This document shows, one piece after another, positions 54,424 through 62,317 of a stretch of 64,000 bases of DNA. Origin of the DNA: an uncultured Sulfitobacter sp. (GTDB lineage Bacteria > Pseudomonadota > Alphaproteobacteria > Rhodobacterales > Rhodobacteraceae); NCBI RefSeq assembly GCF_947499945.1, contig NZ_CANMQD010000001.1, positions 1,302,001 through 1,366,000 on the forward strand, given 5' to 3'. The position numbers were made by a program, and so were the translations under genes. Each line of letters starts with the position of its first letter. Within the stretch, counting starts at the first letter, position 1. The notes under the pieces were generated by a model, which was not told where the DNA came from, searched no databases, and saw only the letters and a program-made list of their open reading frames with translations.

Positions 54424-55518
54424 ATGACCGACGCACCCATCCTCGCCGAATTCGTACTCCCCACTGAGGAACTGCGCGATGATTTGCCATTCTATACCAA
54501 GACGCTCGGCATGCGGCTCGAGAACATCTTTCCCGCTGATGATCCTTCTGTCGCCAGCTTTTCCGGCCATGGCCTGCGCCTGCGGATTGAGAAAGGCGCT
54601 GACGTGCCTGCGGGTCATTTACGCATCCTGACTGATGATCTGGACGGATTTGCCGATGGTGCACGTGAGCTGACGGCGCCCAATGGGACTCGAGTATCCA
54701 TCGTACCGCTGACGCCGCAGGTTGATGTGATCGAGACACAGCACGAATTCGCCGTGCGTCGCCTCGCGGATGAGGCTCCTTGGGTCATTGGCCGCGCTGG
54801 CATGCATTACCGCGATCTGATCCCCTCCCGCCTTGGCGGATCTATCATCGCCAGCCACATTCGCATTCCTGACGGTGGCCCTGTGCCCGATATGGTCCAT
54901 TACCACACCGTCGGCTTTCAGCTGATTTTTTGCTACCGCGGCTGGGTTGACGTTCTATACGAGGACCAAGGCGATGTGATCCGCCTGCATGCGGGCGATT
55001 GCGTGACCCAACCCCCCGGCATCCGTCACCGCGTGGTCGAAGCCTCCCCGAATATCGAGGTGATCGAGATTGGCGTGCCAGCCGAACACGTGACGACAAT
55101 TGACCATGATTTTACCCTGCCCAATGGCATCGGCAATCCGCGTCGTGAATGGGGTGGCCAAACCTTTGTGCACCACGTCAAAAAAGACGCCACATGGCAA
55201 CCCGCCAAAATTCCTGGTTTCACCACGCGCGATACCGGCATCACAGTTGGCACCAAAGGCGTGGCAGGCATTCAGACATTGCGCCGCGGCCATGGCGAAA
55301 CAACAGCCTTTTCGCATGATGCAGACATCTACTTTGCCTTTGTGATGGAAGGCACAATGACACTCCACGCGGAAGGTCAAGAAGACCGAGCGCTGGAAGC
55401 TGGCGACGGATTTGTCATCCCGCCCCATATGAAAGTGCACTACAAGAACGCCTCAGAAAATATCGAACTCCTACAAGTCGCCCTGCGCGGCGATTTCAGA
55501 ACGTCACTTGCTCAATAA
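54424..55518 (+). CDS. VOC-cupin fusion protein
   Basis: The 364-residue protein has an N-terminal VOC/glyoxalase-like domain (residues 5-105: EFVLPTEELRDDLPFYTKTL and LRLRIEKGADVPAGHLRILT) followed by two cupin halves (about 140-240 with PDMVHYHTVGFQLIFCYRGW and TQPPGIRHRV; about 275-360 with FSHDADIYFAFVMEGTMTLH and VIPPHMKVHYKNASE). Both folds often bind metals in small-molecule dioxygenases or isomerases. No operon partner is seen. It is the last chromosomal gene before the integrated element. Confidence 0.8.
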   Translation: MTDAPILAEFVLPTEELRDDLPFYTKTLGMRLENIFPADDPSVASFSGHGLRLRIEKGADVPAGHLRILTDDLDGFADGARELTAPNGTRVSIVPLTPQVDVIETQHEFAVRRLADEAPWVIGRAGMHYRDLIPSRLGGSIIASHIRIPDGGPVPDMVHYHTVGFQLIFCYRGWVDVLYEDQGDVIRLHAGDCVTQPPGIRHRVVEASPNIEVIEIGVPAEHVTTIDHDFTLPNGIGNPRREWGGQTFVHHVKKDATWQPAKIPGFTTRDTGITVGTKGVAGIQTLRRGHGETTAFSHDADIYFAFVMEGTMTLHAEGQEDRALEAGDGFVIPPHMKVHYKNASENIELLQVALRGDFRTSLAQ

Positions 55519-55546
55519 CCGGAGCCGTTCCTCCACCCCAATGCTG

Positions 55547-55597
55547 TGGTGACCCCGATTGGATTCGAACCAATAACCTGCCCCTTAGGAGGGAACC
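55547..55597 (-). tRNA. 3' half of a tRNA-Arg(CCU) gene: left attachment site (attL) of the island
   Basis: Read on the minus strand, the segment holds an intact anticodon arm (GTTCC, loop CTCCTAA with anticodon CCT at 55587-55589, GGGGC), a T arm (ATTGG-TTCGAAT-CCAAT at 55558-55574), the 3' acceptor strand CGGGGTC and an encoded CCA (55547-55549). The D arm and the 5' acceptor strand (expected GACCCCG) are absent; instead the integrase gene begins at once. This is the usual scar of integration into the 3' half of a tRNA gene. The intact tRNA should be at the other end of the island, beyond the window. Confidence 0.8.
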
Positions 55598-55607
55598 GTT
55601 CATAGCG

Positions 55608-56702
55608 TTATTCCTTCTTTGATTTCTGCTGCTTGGGTTTTTGTACAGGGTCTTCCTGTACATGGTTTGTACGAAAACGGGCCCTGACATCGGCCTCATC
55701 CGTCTCTGCGTGGGCATAAATACGCATAGGCAAATTGGGGTCGGACCACCGGCCAGCTTTAGCCGCTGTGACCGGATCGACCCCTTGCCGGACCACCAAT
55801 TCGGTGAAGAACCCATGCCGCCCTGCGGGATGCGCTGAAAGGTACTGGATGCCCGCACTCTTGCAGATCGTCTTCCAGCGCGTGTTGTATCCGGTAGAAC
55901 TTCCATAGCCGAACACACGCGGTTTCATGAATTTGCCGGTCTTGCGGTTCTTGGGTCTCTTCGCTGGCAATGCCAGCATCTCGTCCATCATTTCAGGCGA
56001 AACGGTGATCCAACTCTCTGGATGCCCCTTCTGTGCTTTCACCCTGACCTTGTTCTCTGCGGGCCGCAGATCGTTTGGCTCCAATGAGACAGCCTGATCG
56101 ATCCGCGCCGCCGTCTCGAACATGAACCGTACCAACGCTGCATTGTATGGATCAGCGGCACCGCAAAACGCCTCGATCCATTCCTTGTCCGCCGGTGTGC
56201 GCTCCACCCTGCTGATTTTCCCACGCCGTCTGTCTTGGGCGATCCGTTCGAACTTGTCATAGGGTTTCACCCGGATCAGCGGCGTACCTTCCAACTCATG
56301 CGCGTTGTTGATCACCGCACTGGCTGGCGTCACGATTTCACGCCACCACGTATCGGTAGACGCCTTCGGCTTCAACTTTGGCCCCAACCCTTTCAGCAGC
56401 GCACCAGATACTACTCTTAATGGCGTGTCGCCAATCTCCTTCACAATTTCGATCAATTGCTTGGCCGCTTTTGGAGAGGCGTTGTACAGCATGATGGCAT
56501 CAGAAAACGTCTTGCTTGGCTCATCTCCGAGCAAGTACTGACGAATTTGATATTCCGTTTCACGCGCTAGCCAATCCCGTGCGCCTGCTTCTGTAGTCGA
56601 CCCAGTGCTGTCGCGGTATTTACGTGAGAACGGTCTGCCGTTGTATTCGATCGTCCCGTAGACATAGTAGAATCGGCCCCGCTTATAGATTTTGGTCGGC
56701 AT
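55608..56702 (-). CDS. Tyrosine integrase of the island
   Basis: The 364-residue site-specific recombinase begins MPTKIYKRGRFYYVYGTIEY (Arm/N-terminal domain), has a core-binding region at about 60-165 and a catalytic domain from about 170: Arg 200 (ETAARIDQAVSL), Lys near 225, His 291 and Arg 295 (HPAGRHGF), Trp 319, and nucleophile Tyr 329 (MRIYAHAE). Its stop lies 10 bp from the tRNA fragment, the normal place for an integrase next to its att site. The C-terminus is a lysine-rich tail (KPKQQKSKKE). Confidence 0.93.
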   Translation of the reverse strand: MPTKIYKRGRFYYVYGTIEYNGRPFSRKYRDSTGSTTEAGARDWLARETEYQIRQYLLGDEPSKTFSDAIMLYNASPKAAKQLIEIVKEIGDTPLRVVSGALLKGLGPKLKPKASTDTWWREIVTPASAVINNAHELEGTPLIRVKPYDKFERIAQDRRRGKISRVERTPADKEWIEAFCGAADPYNAALVRFMFETAARIDQAVSLEPNDLRPAENKVRVKAQKGHPESWITVSPEMMDEMLALPAKRPKNRKTGKFMKPRVFGYGSSTGYNTRWKTICKSAGIQYLSAHPAGRHGFFTELVVRQGVDPVTAAKAGRWSDPNLPMRIYAHAETDEADVRARFRTNHVQEDPVQKPKQQKSKKE

Positions 56703-56914
56703 GACGGGCCTCTCTCAAATATGGTATCGATCTGCGCAGGTGTGATCAGCATGGTTCTCCCCAGCCGGTAAAAAGCGCCCGTGTCATTCGCCCGCTCTCG
56801 CAATGTGCGCTCAGAAATCTCAATCTCTCGCTCGGCCATGATCTCAACCCATTGAGCTGGGGTCTTGCCAAGTCCCAGGATTTGCGAGCTGTCTGATTTT
56901 TCAATTTCTGCCAT
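56567..56914 (-). CDS. Excisionase-like small protein overlapping the integrase
   Basis: A 115-residue protein whose first 70 residues look like a small winged-helix or MerR-type Xis: TPAQWVEIMAEREIEISERT-LRERAN, then GAFYRLGRTMLITPAQIDTI. AAGGA lies 9 nt before ATG 56914. Its last 45 codons overlap the integrase start in another frame (136 bp), and that tail (STGRSNTTADRSHVNTATAL) looks unconstrained. It probably promotes excision and is co-transcribed with int. Assigned by position and fold only. Confidence 0.65.
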   Translation of the reverse strand: MAEIEKSDSSQILGLGKTPAQWVEIMAEREIEISERTLRERANDTGAFYRLGRTMLITPAQIDTIFERGPSCRPKSISGADSTMSTGRSNTTADRSHVNTATALGRLQKQAHGIG

Positions 56915-57012
56915 TTCATTCGTCCTTGTCCGCTAGGGGTGAATGGGTGTGCCGCATGGAATCGCTTGTTCAGCACCATCTGACGTGTTCAGATGGGAAT
57001 AACCGTAATAGT

Positions 57013-57049
57013 TCGTCATTTTTTGCGATATTCGCGAAAAAAGACGAAG
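57013..57049. promoter_or_regulatory. 37-bp operator-like palindrome between xis and the Xre repressor
   Basis: Two 18-bp half-sites, TTCGTCATTTTTTGCGAT (57013-57030) and TTCGCGAAAAAAGACGAA (57032-57049), are reverse complements at 15 of 18 positions around one central base. It lies in the divergent promoter region of the excisionase-like gene (minus) and the Xre gene (plus, ATG 57070), the place expected for a lysogeny-type switch. Confidence 0.65.
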
Positions 57050-57069
57050 TCGTCAATTGGAAATCGAAG

Positions 57070-57492
57070 ATGGCGCAAAAACATGCTGATTTGTTTGCTG
57101 CTATGGGTGCGCGTCTGACCATTGCACGCAGTGAAGTTGGCATTTCGCAGGCAGCAATGGCGGAGGCTATCGGCGTCTCCCCACGCGCGTACCATAGCTA
57201 CGAGAAAGGCCAGCGCGGCATTCCAGTGGAAGCCCTGATAGCAATGGGCGAACGGTTTGAAGTCGATGTGCCTTGGCTATTGCTAGGTACAAACGCCATC
57301 AGAGCCGGACACGACTTCAATGCACTCAAAGAGATTGAAAGCTCGCTGGATCAGCACCTCAACGCACAGGGTATCAAGATTAAAAGCGAAAAACGCGGGG
57401 CAATCGTCGCGCGCTGGTACGAGTCACACGTCAAAGGTCGTGAAGTAACGGATGACGACGTTCACACATGGATCGAGCTTGTTAGGGAGTAG
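57070..57492 (+). CDS. Xre-family repressor of the island
   Basis: A 140-residue protein with HTH_3 at about 8-65 (MGARLTIARSEVGISQAAMA, GVSPRAYHSYEKGQRG) and a C-terminal helical region. ATG 57070 gives a normal HTH protein start; the frame is open from 56926 but that segment carries the palindrome. It is divergent from xis-int, so it probably controls integration or excision through the 57013-57049 site. Lacks a peptidase domain of the LexA type. Confidence 0.82.
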   Translation: MAQKHADLFAAMGARLTIARSEVGISQAAMAEAIGVSPRAYHSYEKGQRGIPVEALIAMGERFEVDVPWLLLGTNAIRAGHDFNALKEIESSLDQHLNAQGIKIKSEKRGAIVARWYESHVKGREVTDDDVHTWIELVRE

Positions 57493-57496
57493 AGAA

Positions 57497-57793
57497 ATGA
57501 AGAAACCGAGCGAAAACTGGAAGCGTATCCGTCGGGCGGCTTTGGAGCGTGCGCAACGAACCGCAATCGATCCGCTGTCGCCGCTATACAACATATATTC
57601 GGGCGTCTGTGCCTTGTATCTTGCGGGCTTTCTTCATTTCAAATTCTTCGACTACGGCACCGATTTCAGTTGGTTCACAGCATGCCTAATCATCTGTGTT
57701 GCCGTGGCGGGCGCTCTTGTTCCAGTGCTAACAGGCTCAGTTCTTACCTTGCATTTCGCTAGCAAGAGATTGGAGCGTTTGATTGCTGAGTGA
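57497..57793 (+). CDS. Two-span membrane protein of unknown function
   Basis: The 98-residue protein starts at ATG 57497 (4 nt after the Xre stop) with a basic N-terminus (MKKPSENWKRIRRAALERAQ) and two spans (YSGVCALYLAGFLHFKFF and ACLIICVAVAGALVPVLTG). No family is recognised. Co-transcription with the repressor is likely. Confidence 0.7.
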   Translation: MKKPSENWKRIRRAALERAQRTAIDPLSPLYNIYSGVCALYLAGFLHFKFFDYGTDFSWFTACLIICVAVAGALVPVLTGSVLTLHFASKRLERLIAE

Positions 57794-57895
57794 CCAAAGC
57801 ACAATGTGCTGTTTTACAGCTCTTCGGGCATGCGGGGAACTATCCAATACGATTAAGACTTGGCTAAAACTTGTCTGCCGGGAAGGCCAATTCGC

Positions 57896-58795
57896 GTGAC
57901 GTTTGGAGTATTCATTCACCGGACAGACTCAGTCTACGATGACGTCCCATCGGAACGATACCAGTTCCCAAAAAAATACCTGACGCGTGTGCAGCAGTGT
58001 GAAGGCGACTGGATCGTCTACCTTGAACCCACCAAGGTGAAAAACACCAAAGGCTACTTCGCAGTCGCCAAGGTTCAAGAGATCATCGCAGACCCCCGCA
58101 GCGCTGATATGTATTTGGCTGTCATCGAACCCGGGACCTATCTCGACTTTGGCGATCCGGTTCCATTCCGCGATACTGACGGCATCGTCGAGCAAGGCGT
58201 CTTGAACGATCTTGGAAACATTTCCGGCCGTGCTCAGGCTGCAGTACGGCCACTTTCGGCGGAGGATTTCGCCCGGATCGTGGAGCGTGGACTTCAGCAA
58301 GACGATGATTTTCTGCCTCGCGTTGACCAGATAACCCAGATGCCCGGCTTCCAAGATCCGCAAGTACCCTTTCAGCATCTCGCGGCACGGGATCGAGTCA
58401 ACCAGTTGACCAACCGTGCCGTGCGCGACCGCAACTTCAGAAAGAATGTTTTACGCGCTTATGGCGAACGTTGCGCGATTACGGGGCTACGCCTGATTAA
58501 TGGCGGCGGGCGTGCCGAGGTTGAGGCCGCACATATCAGGCCCGTGGAACGTAACGGCCCTGATATCGTGAGCAATGGGCTAGCTCTCTCTGGAACCGCA
58601 CATTGGATGTTTGATCGTGGTCTAGTGGGGCTGGCCGAAGATTTTTCCATTTTGGTGTCGAGGCAAAGCAACGATCTGGAAGCCGTGACAGCGATGATCA
58701 ACTCTTCCGGGAAGCTATTAGCACCCGAACGCCCAGCCAATCGACCAAGAACGGAGTTTGTGACTTGGCACCGAGCGAATTGCTTTAAACACTGA
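57896..58795 (+). CDS. HNH endonuclease with N-terminal PUA/EVE-like domain
   Basis: The 299-residue protein starts at GTG 57896 (GGAAGG 9 nt upstream). Residues 1-105 (VFIHRTDSVYDDVPSERYQF, GDWIVYLEPTKVKNTKGYFA) resemble the PUA/EVE-like or HIRAN-like module seen before many HNH domains. The HNH_2 domain is at about 185-260: CAITGLRLINGGGRAEVEAA-HIRPVERNGPDIVSNGLALS, then HWMFDRGLVGL. Such proteins are modification-sensing or conflict nucleases in defence islands. No methylase is adjacent, so it probably does not form a classic restriction pair. Confidence 0.82.
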   Translation: MTFGVFIHRTDSVYDDVPSERYQFPKKYLTRVQQCEGDWIVYLEPTKVKNTKGYFAVAKVQEIIADPRSADMYLAVIEPGTYLDFGDPVPFRDTDGIVEQGVLNDLGNISGRAQAAVRPLSAEDFARIVERGLQQDDDFLPRVDQITQMPGFQDPQVPFQHLAARDRVNQLTNRAVRDRNFRKNVLRAYGERCAITGLRLINGGGRAEVEAAHIRPVERNGPDIVSNGLALSGTAHWMFDRGLVGLAEDFSILVSRQSNDLEAVTAMINSSGKLLAPERPANRPRTEFVTWHRANCFKH

Positions 58796-58956
58796 CTGAC
58801 TTTATTGGTTAATGGCTAGATGCCAAAGCAATGCAATTACGATACGAACAACACATCTTAAGTTTTTCTCCTAGGCGTCTGTCAAAGCCTGGCTACTTGC
58901 AGATAAGCCGAATGCAGCCTAAGTTCACTAAATGTTCTATTCATTAAGGATGAATT

Positions 58957-59415
58957 ATGATAACCATAGGTATCAGAGCGCGGCCAACTGACGTTGTTTA
59001 CGCAGTCGTGGACACGGAAGACGCCTCTGTAGTCAATCTTGATCAGGTAGTAATACCTATGGCCTTCGACACACCTGACGCACTTAAATATGTTCGCAGC
59101 AACTTTTTGGACATTATTCGCGAATACGGCATCCAGCGAGCTGGTATTCGCGCCACAGAGCCGAACTCGCAACGTATGAACATCAACAGGATTCAGATTG
59201 AAGGTGTGATCATTGAAGCGTTCGCAAGCAGCCCCTTGAAGGGTTACTACGTCGGACATATCGCTTCGATTGCTTCTCGCCTCGGTCGAACCAGAACTGA
59301 TTTGAAACCAATGATCGATGGCGACGTTGCATATAATGTCGACGGTTGGGCAGATATGTCTAAGGAGGAAAGAGAAGCTGTTCTTTGCGCGCTAGGAGCT
59401 GACAACAATGCTTAA
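58957..59415 (+). CDS. RuvC/RNase H-fold protein coupled to a protein kinase
   Basis: A 152-residue protein: N-terminal strand ITIGIRARPTDVVYAVVD, a helix ALKYVRSNFLDIIREYGIQ, then AGIRATEPNSQRMNINRIQI-EGVIIEAF, and a C-terminal helix with EEREAVLCALGA. The order of strands and the E-P...IEG...IEA segment recall RuvC-like nucleases, but the first catalytic Asp is not present at its usual place, so it may be an inactive or altered member. AAGGA lies 6 nt before ATG 58957. Its end overlaps the kinase start by 8 bp. I do not know a named family for it. Confidence 0.72.
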   Translation: MITIGIRARPTDVVYAVVDTEDASVVNLDQVVIPMAFDTPDALKYVRSNFLDIIREYGIQRAGIRATEPNSQRMNINRIQIEGVIIEAFASSPLKGYYVGHIASIASRLGRTRTDLKPMIDGDVAYNVDGWADMSKEEREAVLCALGADNNA

Positions 59416-60433
59416 ACCACACAAAAGAGCTGAAGTTGAGTGGCATGAGATTCGCGAGATTGGACAGGAAGGGAAGAATTCAACTGCGCATGTTGTTGAG
59501 GATGTTCAGCTAGGCGCGGAAATCGTCATGAAAAAAGTAGAAAAAGCCAAACTGGATTCAGCAGATGAGTACTTTTCTGAAGCTAAAGCTCTCTACGCTA
59601 CCGCTCACCAAAATGTTGTGCCAGTGCTCTACTCCTGTGAAGATGATGACTACGTCTACATTGCACTCCCGCTGTATGAAAATGGTTCGCTAAAGGCGTT
59701 AATGACGGCCCGCAATCTAACAGTCCGGGAAATTGTAAGGATATCTTGCCAACTCCTCTCCGGCCTTCATAACATACACTCTAAAGGGTTGATTCATTTT
59801 GATATCAAGCCGGACAACGTCCTGCTTTCGGAACGTGGAGAAGCGCTCCTTTCAGATTTTGGGCTAGCAAAGCAGATGTATTCTGGGGAAGCCTGGCAGG
59901 ATCAATTTTATATGCCGATCGCTCCCCCGGAAAGAGTGGCGGGGCCGCCATTTAATCTACAGCACGATGTCTACCAATTTGGGCTGATGCTTTACAGAAT
60001 GTGCTGCGGTGAAGATACTGTTCGTAATCAATTTGACGCATTTGGCGGTGACCGGGCAGCTTTTATTGCCGCGCTCGAAAATGGAACTTATCCAGATCGA
60101 TCAATGTTTCCGGAACATATTCCAAATAGACTGAAGAGCGTTGTAATTCGCTGCTTAAAACCAAATCCAAACGAAAGGTTTGGCTCAGCCCTAGCCGTCG
60201 CAAACGATCTGGCAAAAGTTGAACATTGTTTTGACTGGGAATTTGAAGCGGGCGCGGGCCTCAAAAAGTGGAGTCGAACCGAAAACGGAGCCGTTAAGTC
60301 CTTCGTGGTGAACGGCGATGGTTCTACAGTATTTTCCACTACTAAGAATGGGAACACCCGCCGTAAAACGGCTCATTGTAAACAGACTATGACACTAACA
60401 AGAATCCGTGGCGTTCTTAAGGACGAAGGATAG
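59408..60433 (+). CDS. Serine/threonine protein kinase
   Basis: The 341-residue eukaryote-like kinase has an altered glycine loop (IGQEGKNSTAHVV), a lysine pair at 42-43 (IVMKKVEK), alpha-C Glu 58 (YFSEAKAL), catalytic loop HFDIKPDN at 130-137 (Asp 132, Lys 134, Asn 137), DFG at 150-152 and an APPER activation end at 172-176. After the kinase domain, about 70 C-terminal residues are beta-rich (WSRTENGAVKSFVVNGDGS) and unrecognised. It has no membrane span or sensor domain. Coupling to the RuvC-like gene suggests that one regulates the other. Confidence 0.88.
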   Translation: MLKPHKRAEVEWHEIREIGQEGKNSTAHVVEDVQLGAEIVMKKVEKAKLDSADEYFSEAKALYATAHQNVVPVLYSCEDDDYVYIALPLYENGSLKALMTARNLTVREIVRISCQLLSGLHNIHSKGLIHFDIKPDNVLLSERGEALLSDFGLAKQMYSGEAWQDQFYMPIAPPERVAGPPFNLQHDVYQFGLMLYRMCCGEDTVRNQFDAFGGDRAAFIAALENGTYPDRSMFPEHIPNRLKSVVIRCLKPNPNERFGSALAVANDLAKVEHCFDWEFEAGAGLKKWSRTENGAVKSFVVNGDGSTVFSTTKNGNTRRKTAHCKQTMTLTRIRGVLKDEG

Positions 60434-60436
60434 TCA

Positions 60437-60604
60437 ATGAAACACGTAAAAAATGACCCAAGTTCATATAAAGGCCGTGAAATCAAAGCGTCGGCTTGGA
60501 ACTCACTTGATGAACGTCGTGATCCAAATTCGCGTAGGAAGCTCCTAAGCGTCAAAATGACGCGCAAAGTTAATGTGACAGTAAAGTCGAGCACGCAGAG
60601 GTGA
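60437..60604 (+). CDS. 55-residue basic protein, third gene of the RuvC-like/kinase operon
   Basis: A short ORF from ATG 60437 to TGA 60602-60604, 3 nt after the kinase stop, with AAGGA 6 nt upstream. The product (MKHVKNDPSSYKGREIKASA, then WNSLDERRDPNSRRKLLSVK, ending TRKVNVTVKSSTQR) is strongly basic and has several Ser/Thr residues. It could be a kinase substrate, a nucleic-acid-binding partner or an antitoxin-like component. No family is recognised. Confidence 0.6.
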   Translation: MKHVKNDPSSYKGREIKASAWNSLDERRDPNSRRKLLSVKMTRKVNVTVKSSTQR

Positions 60605-60657
60605 AAGCGCCAATTCTATAGAATTTAGGGGGGCAACCTTTTCACTGCCAAATTACT

Positions 60658-62196
60658 CTACGGCTTCTGAGGTTTCGCCTTAGTATCTTTAGACAGAGGG
60701 GCGTACAGATTTTCATAAATCGCATGGTTGAGCCTGCTTTGCGCCCCTACTTCCACGTTTCCGAGCCGAGGTGATTTTTGACCTTTATGCCAGTCAACAA
60801 CGTCGCCTTCGCTCGTTTGACGTGATCCTTTCTCAAAGATATCGCGATATCGGCGTGGAGAAATGCCGTAGAAATGCTCGATGCTTACCTTAGAGTTACC
60901 AGAAACATCTGGGCCAAGCATGTCTTGAAATAGGCTCTCTGTTTTACTTTTGGGATAAGGCTCTACGAAGACGATGCGCTCAATGCCTGCGGCGATCAAG
61001 TGCTTGGCACAGTTGTGGCAAGGGTAAGTTGTGACAAATATGGTTGAGCCTTTTACCGATCGACCGAGACGTGTCGCATCACATAGTGCATTCATCTCAG
61101 CATGTACCATTCGGCCGTACTCAGTGACCCCTCCCACTAGGGAGCTCTTTATAGCCTTGCGATGTTGATCATCGGCCAAGATATCTTCGATTTTCTTTCC
61201 GTCTGCAATTAGTCCTTGCTTTTCGAGTACACCCAAAAAGTCAAATATTATCCGGTTTATTTCATTTTTGTTAGCCTCACCGCCAAGATCAATATCACGG
61301 TTCTTCTCCTCATCCTCATCCCAATAATTTCCGCCACCAAACTTTGGAACTTCATTGCACCCTACTGATATCAGGTCCCCTTCGGGTGTTGCGATGGCTG
61401 CACCAACCTGCCTTGATAAATCCACCGATCTCAGAGCCGCAGCCTGGGCCATGTAACTACCAAATTCATCTCTTGTTGGAGCTATGTTATTTCGTCCAAA
61501 AAATGCTTTTACAAACCGCTGGCTGGATTTTTCGAGGGTTTCTTCGGATGTTCCATCGAAAAAGACATCTCCAAGGTGAAATATTTTTGAAATCCGTTGT
61601 CCGTGATTATCTTGCCGTTCATTTTGATCGGTCGAGATCAATTTATTTGCATGGACTTCACAGCGGCTGTTGTCCCAGCCATGCTGCTCATTCCGTAAGC
61701 GTGCCACAAGGGATTGCTTTCGCTTTTCTAGGGGCGTCACAACCGAAACTTGGATGAACCGTTTTCCGAAGGCTTTAACGAGCAAATCTACCTCTTCGGG
61801 GCGTTTGAGCTGGTCGATAATGAATGCATGTTCATCAAGGGGAATCTTTGCCTGCTCATTAAGCTCATCTGGATCGGTAACACCGTTATCAGTTGCAACT
61901 TGAAGGCGAAACTCGACGACTTGACGGATCGCTTCTGCAGCCAGAACCCCATCTTTTGCGAACGCCTTACGTACTGCATTACCCTTAAGTATTTTTTCTT
62001 CCAAGATGGACTCTGATGTACGGTCAACTTCGCACCCCTTGGCAGTCAACAATCTGTCCATCTCGGCGCTTAATGAGATGGATACTGGGACATAGTCCAT
62101 CTTCTTGAGGGTTGAGGCGAGAATATCGCGGGCTTGATGGATTGGGCACCCGATTGGACCAACCAGTCCAAACACCAGTTCAACGCGATCACTCAT
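60658..62196 (-). CDS. Anti-phage dCTP deaminase (AvcD type)
   Basis: The 512-residue protein has an N-terminal P-loop-like nucleotide kinase fold with the degenerate motif GLVGPIGCPI at 10-19, and a C-terminal zinc-dependent cytidine/deoxycytidylate deaminase domain (about 245-430): ligand His 365 and catalytic Glu 367 in VHAEMNA, Cys 393 and Cys 396 in TYPCHNCAKH. This two-domain layout is that of phage-defence dCTP deaminases (AvcD), which deplete dC nucleotides on infection. In Vibrio the enzyme is held off by an upstream RNA, AvcI. Here the upstream region has a divergent small ORF and a short hairpin instead of an evident AvcI. GAGG lies 9 nt before ATG 62196. Confidence 0.9.
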   Translation of the reverse strand: MSDRVELVFGLVGPIGCPIHQARDILASTLKKMDYVPVSISLSAEMDRLLTAKGCEVDRTSESILEEKILKGNAVRKAFAKDGVLAAEAIRQVVEFRLQVATDNGVTDPDELNEQAKIPLDEHAFIIDQLKRPEEVDLLVKAFGKRFIQVSVVTPLEKRKQSLVARLRNEQHGWDNSRCEVHANKLISTDQNERQDNHGQRISKIFHLGDVFFDGTSEETLEKSSQRFVKAFFGRNNIAPTRDEFGSYMAQAAALRSVDLSRQVGAAIATPEGDLISVGCNEVPKFGGGNYWDEDEEKNRDIDLGGEANKNEINRIIFDFLGVLEKQGLIADGKKIEDILADDQHRKAIKSSLVGGVTEYGRMVHAEMNALCDATRLGRSVKGSTIFVTTYPCHNCAKHLIAAGIERIVFVEPYPKSKTESLFQDMLGPDVSGNSKVSIEHFYGISPRRYRDIFEKGSRQTSEGDVVDWHKGQKSPRLGNVEVGAQSRLNHAIYENLYAPLSKDTKAKPQKP

Positions 62197-62317
62197 TTAA
62201 ATTTCCTCTGTAGGTCAAAATGCAAGAAGATGCTCAAATTTACCCTATCCTTAGGACAGGGATTGATCCAATAGACAAAGTGATTCAGACTGCATCTACC
62301 AAAGGGAGCAACACAAC

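Noticed and set aside
55547..55597. A complete, functional tRNA-Arg gene
   Set aside because: The D arm and 5' acceptor strand are missing; the sequence beyond the anticodon stem leads straight into the integrase 3' end.
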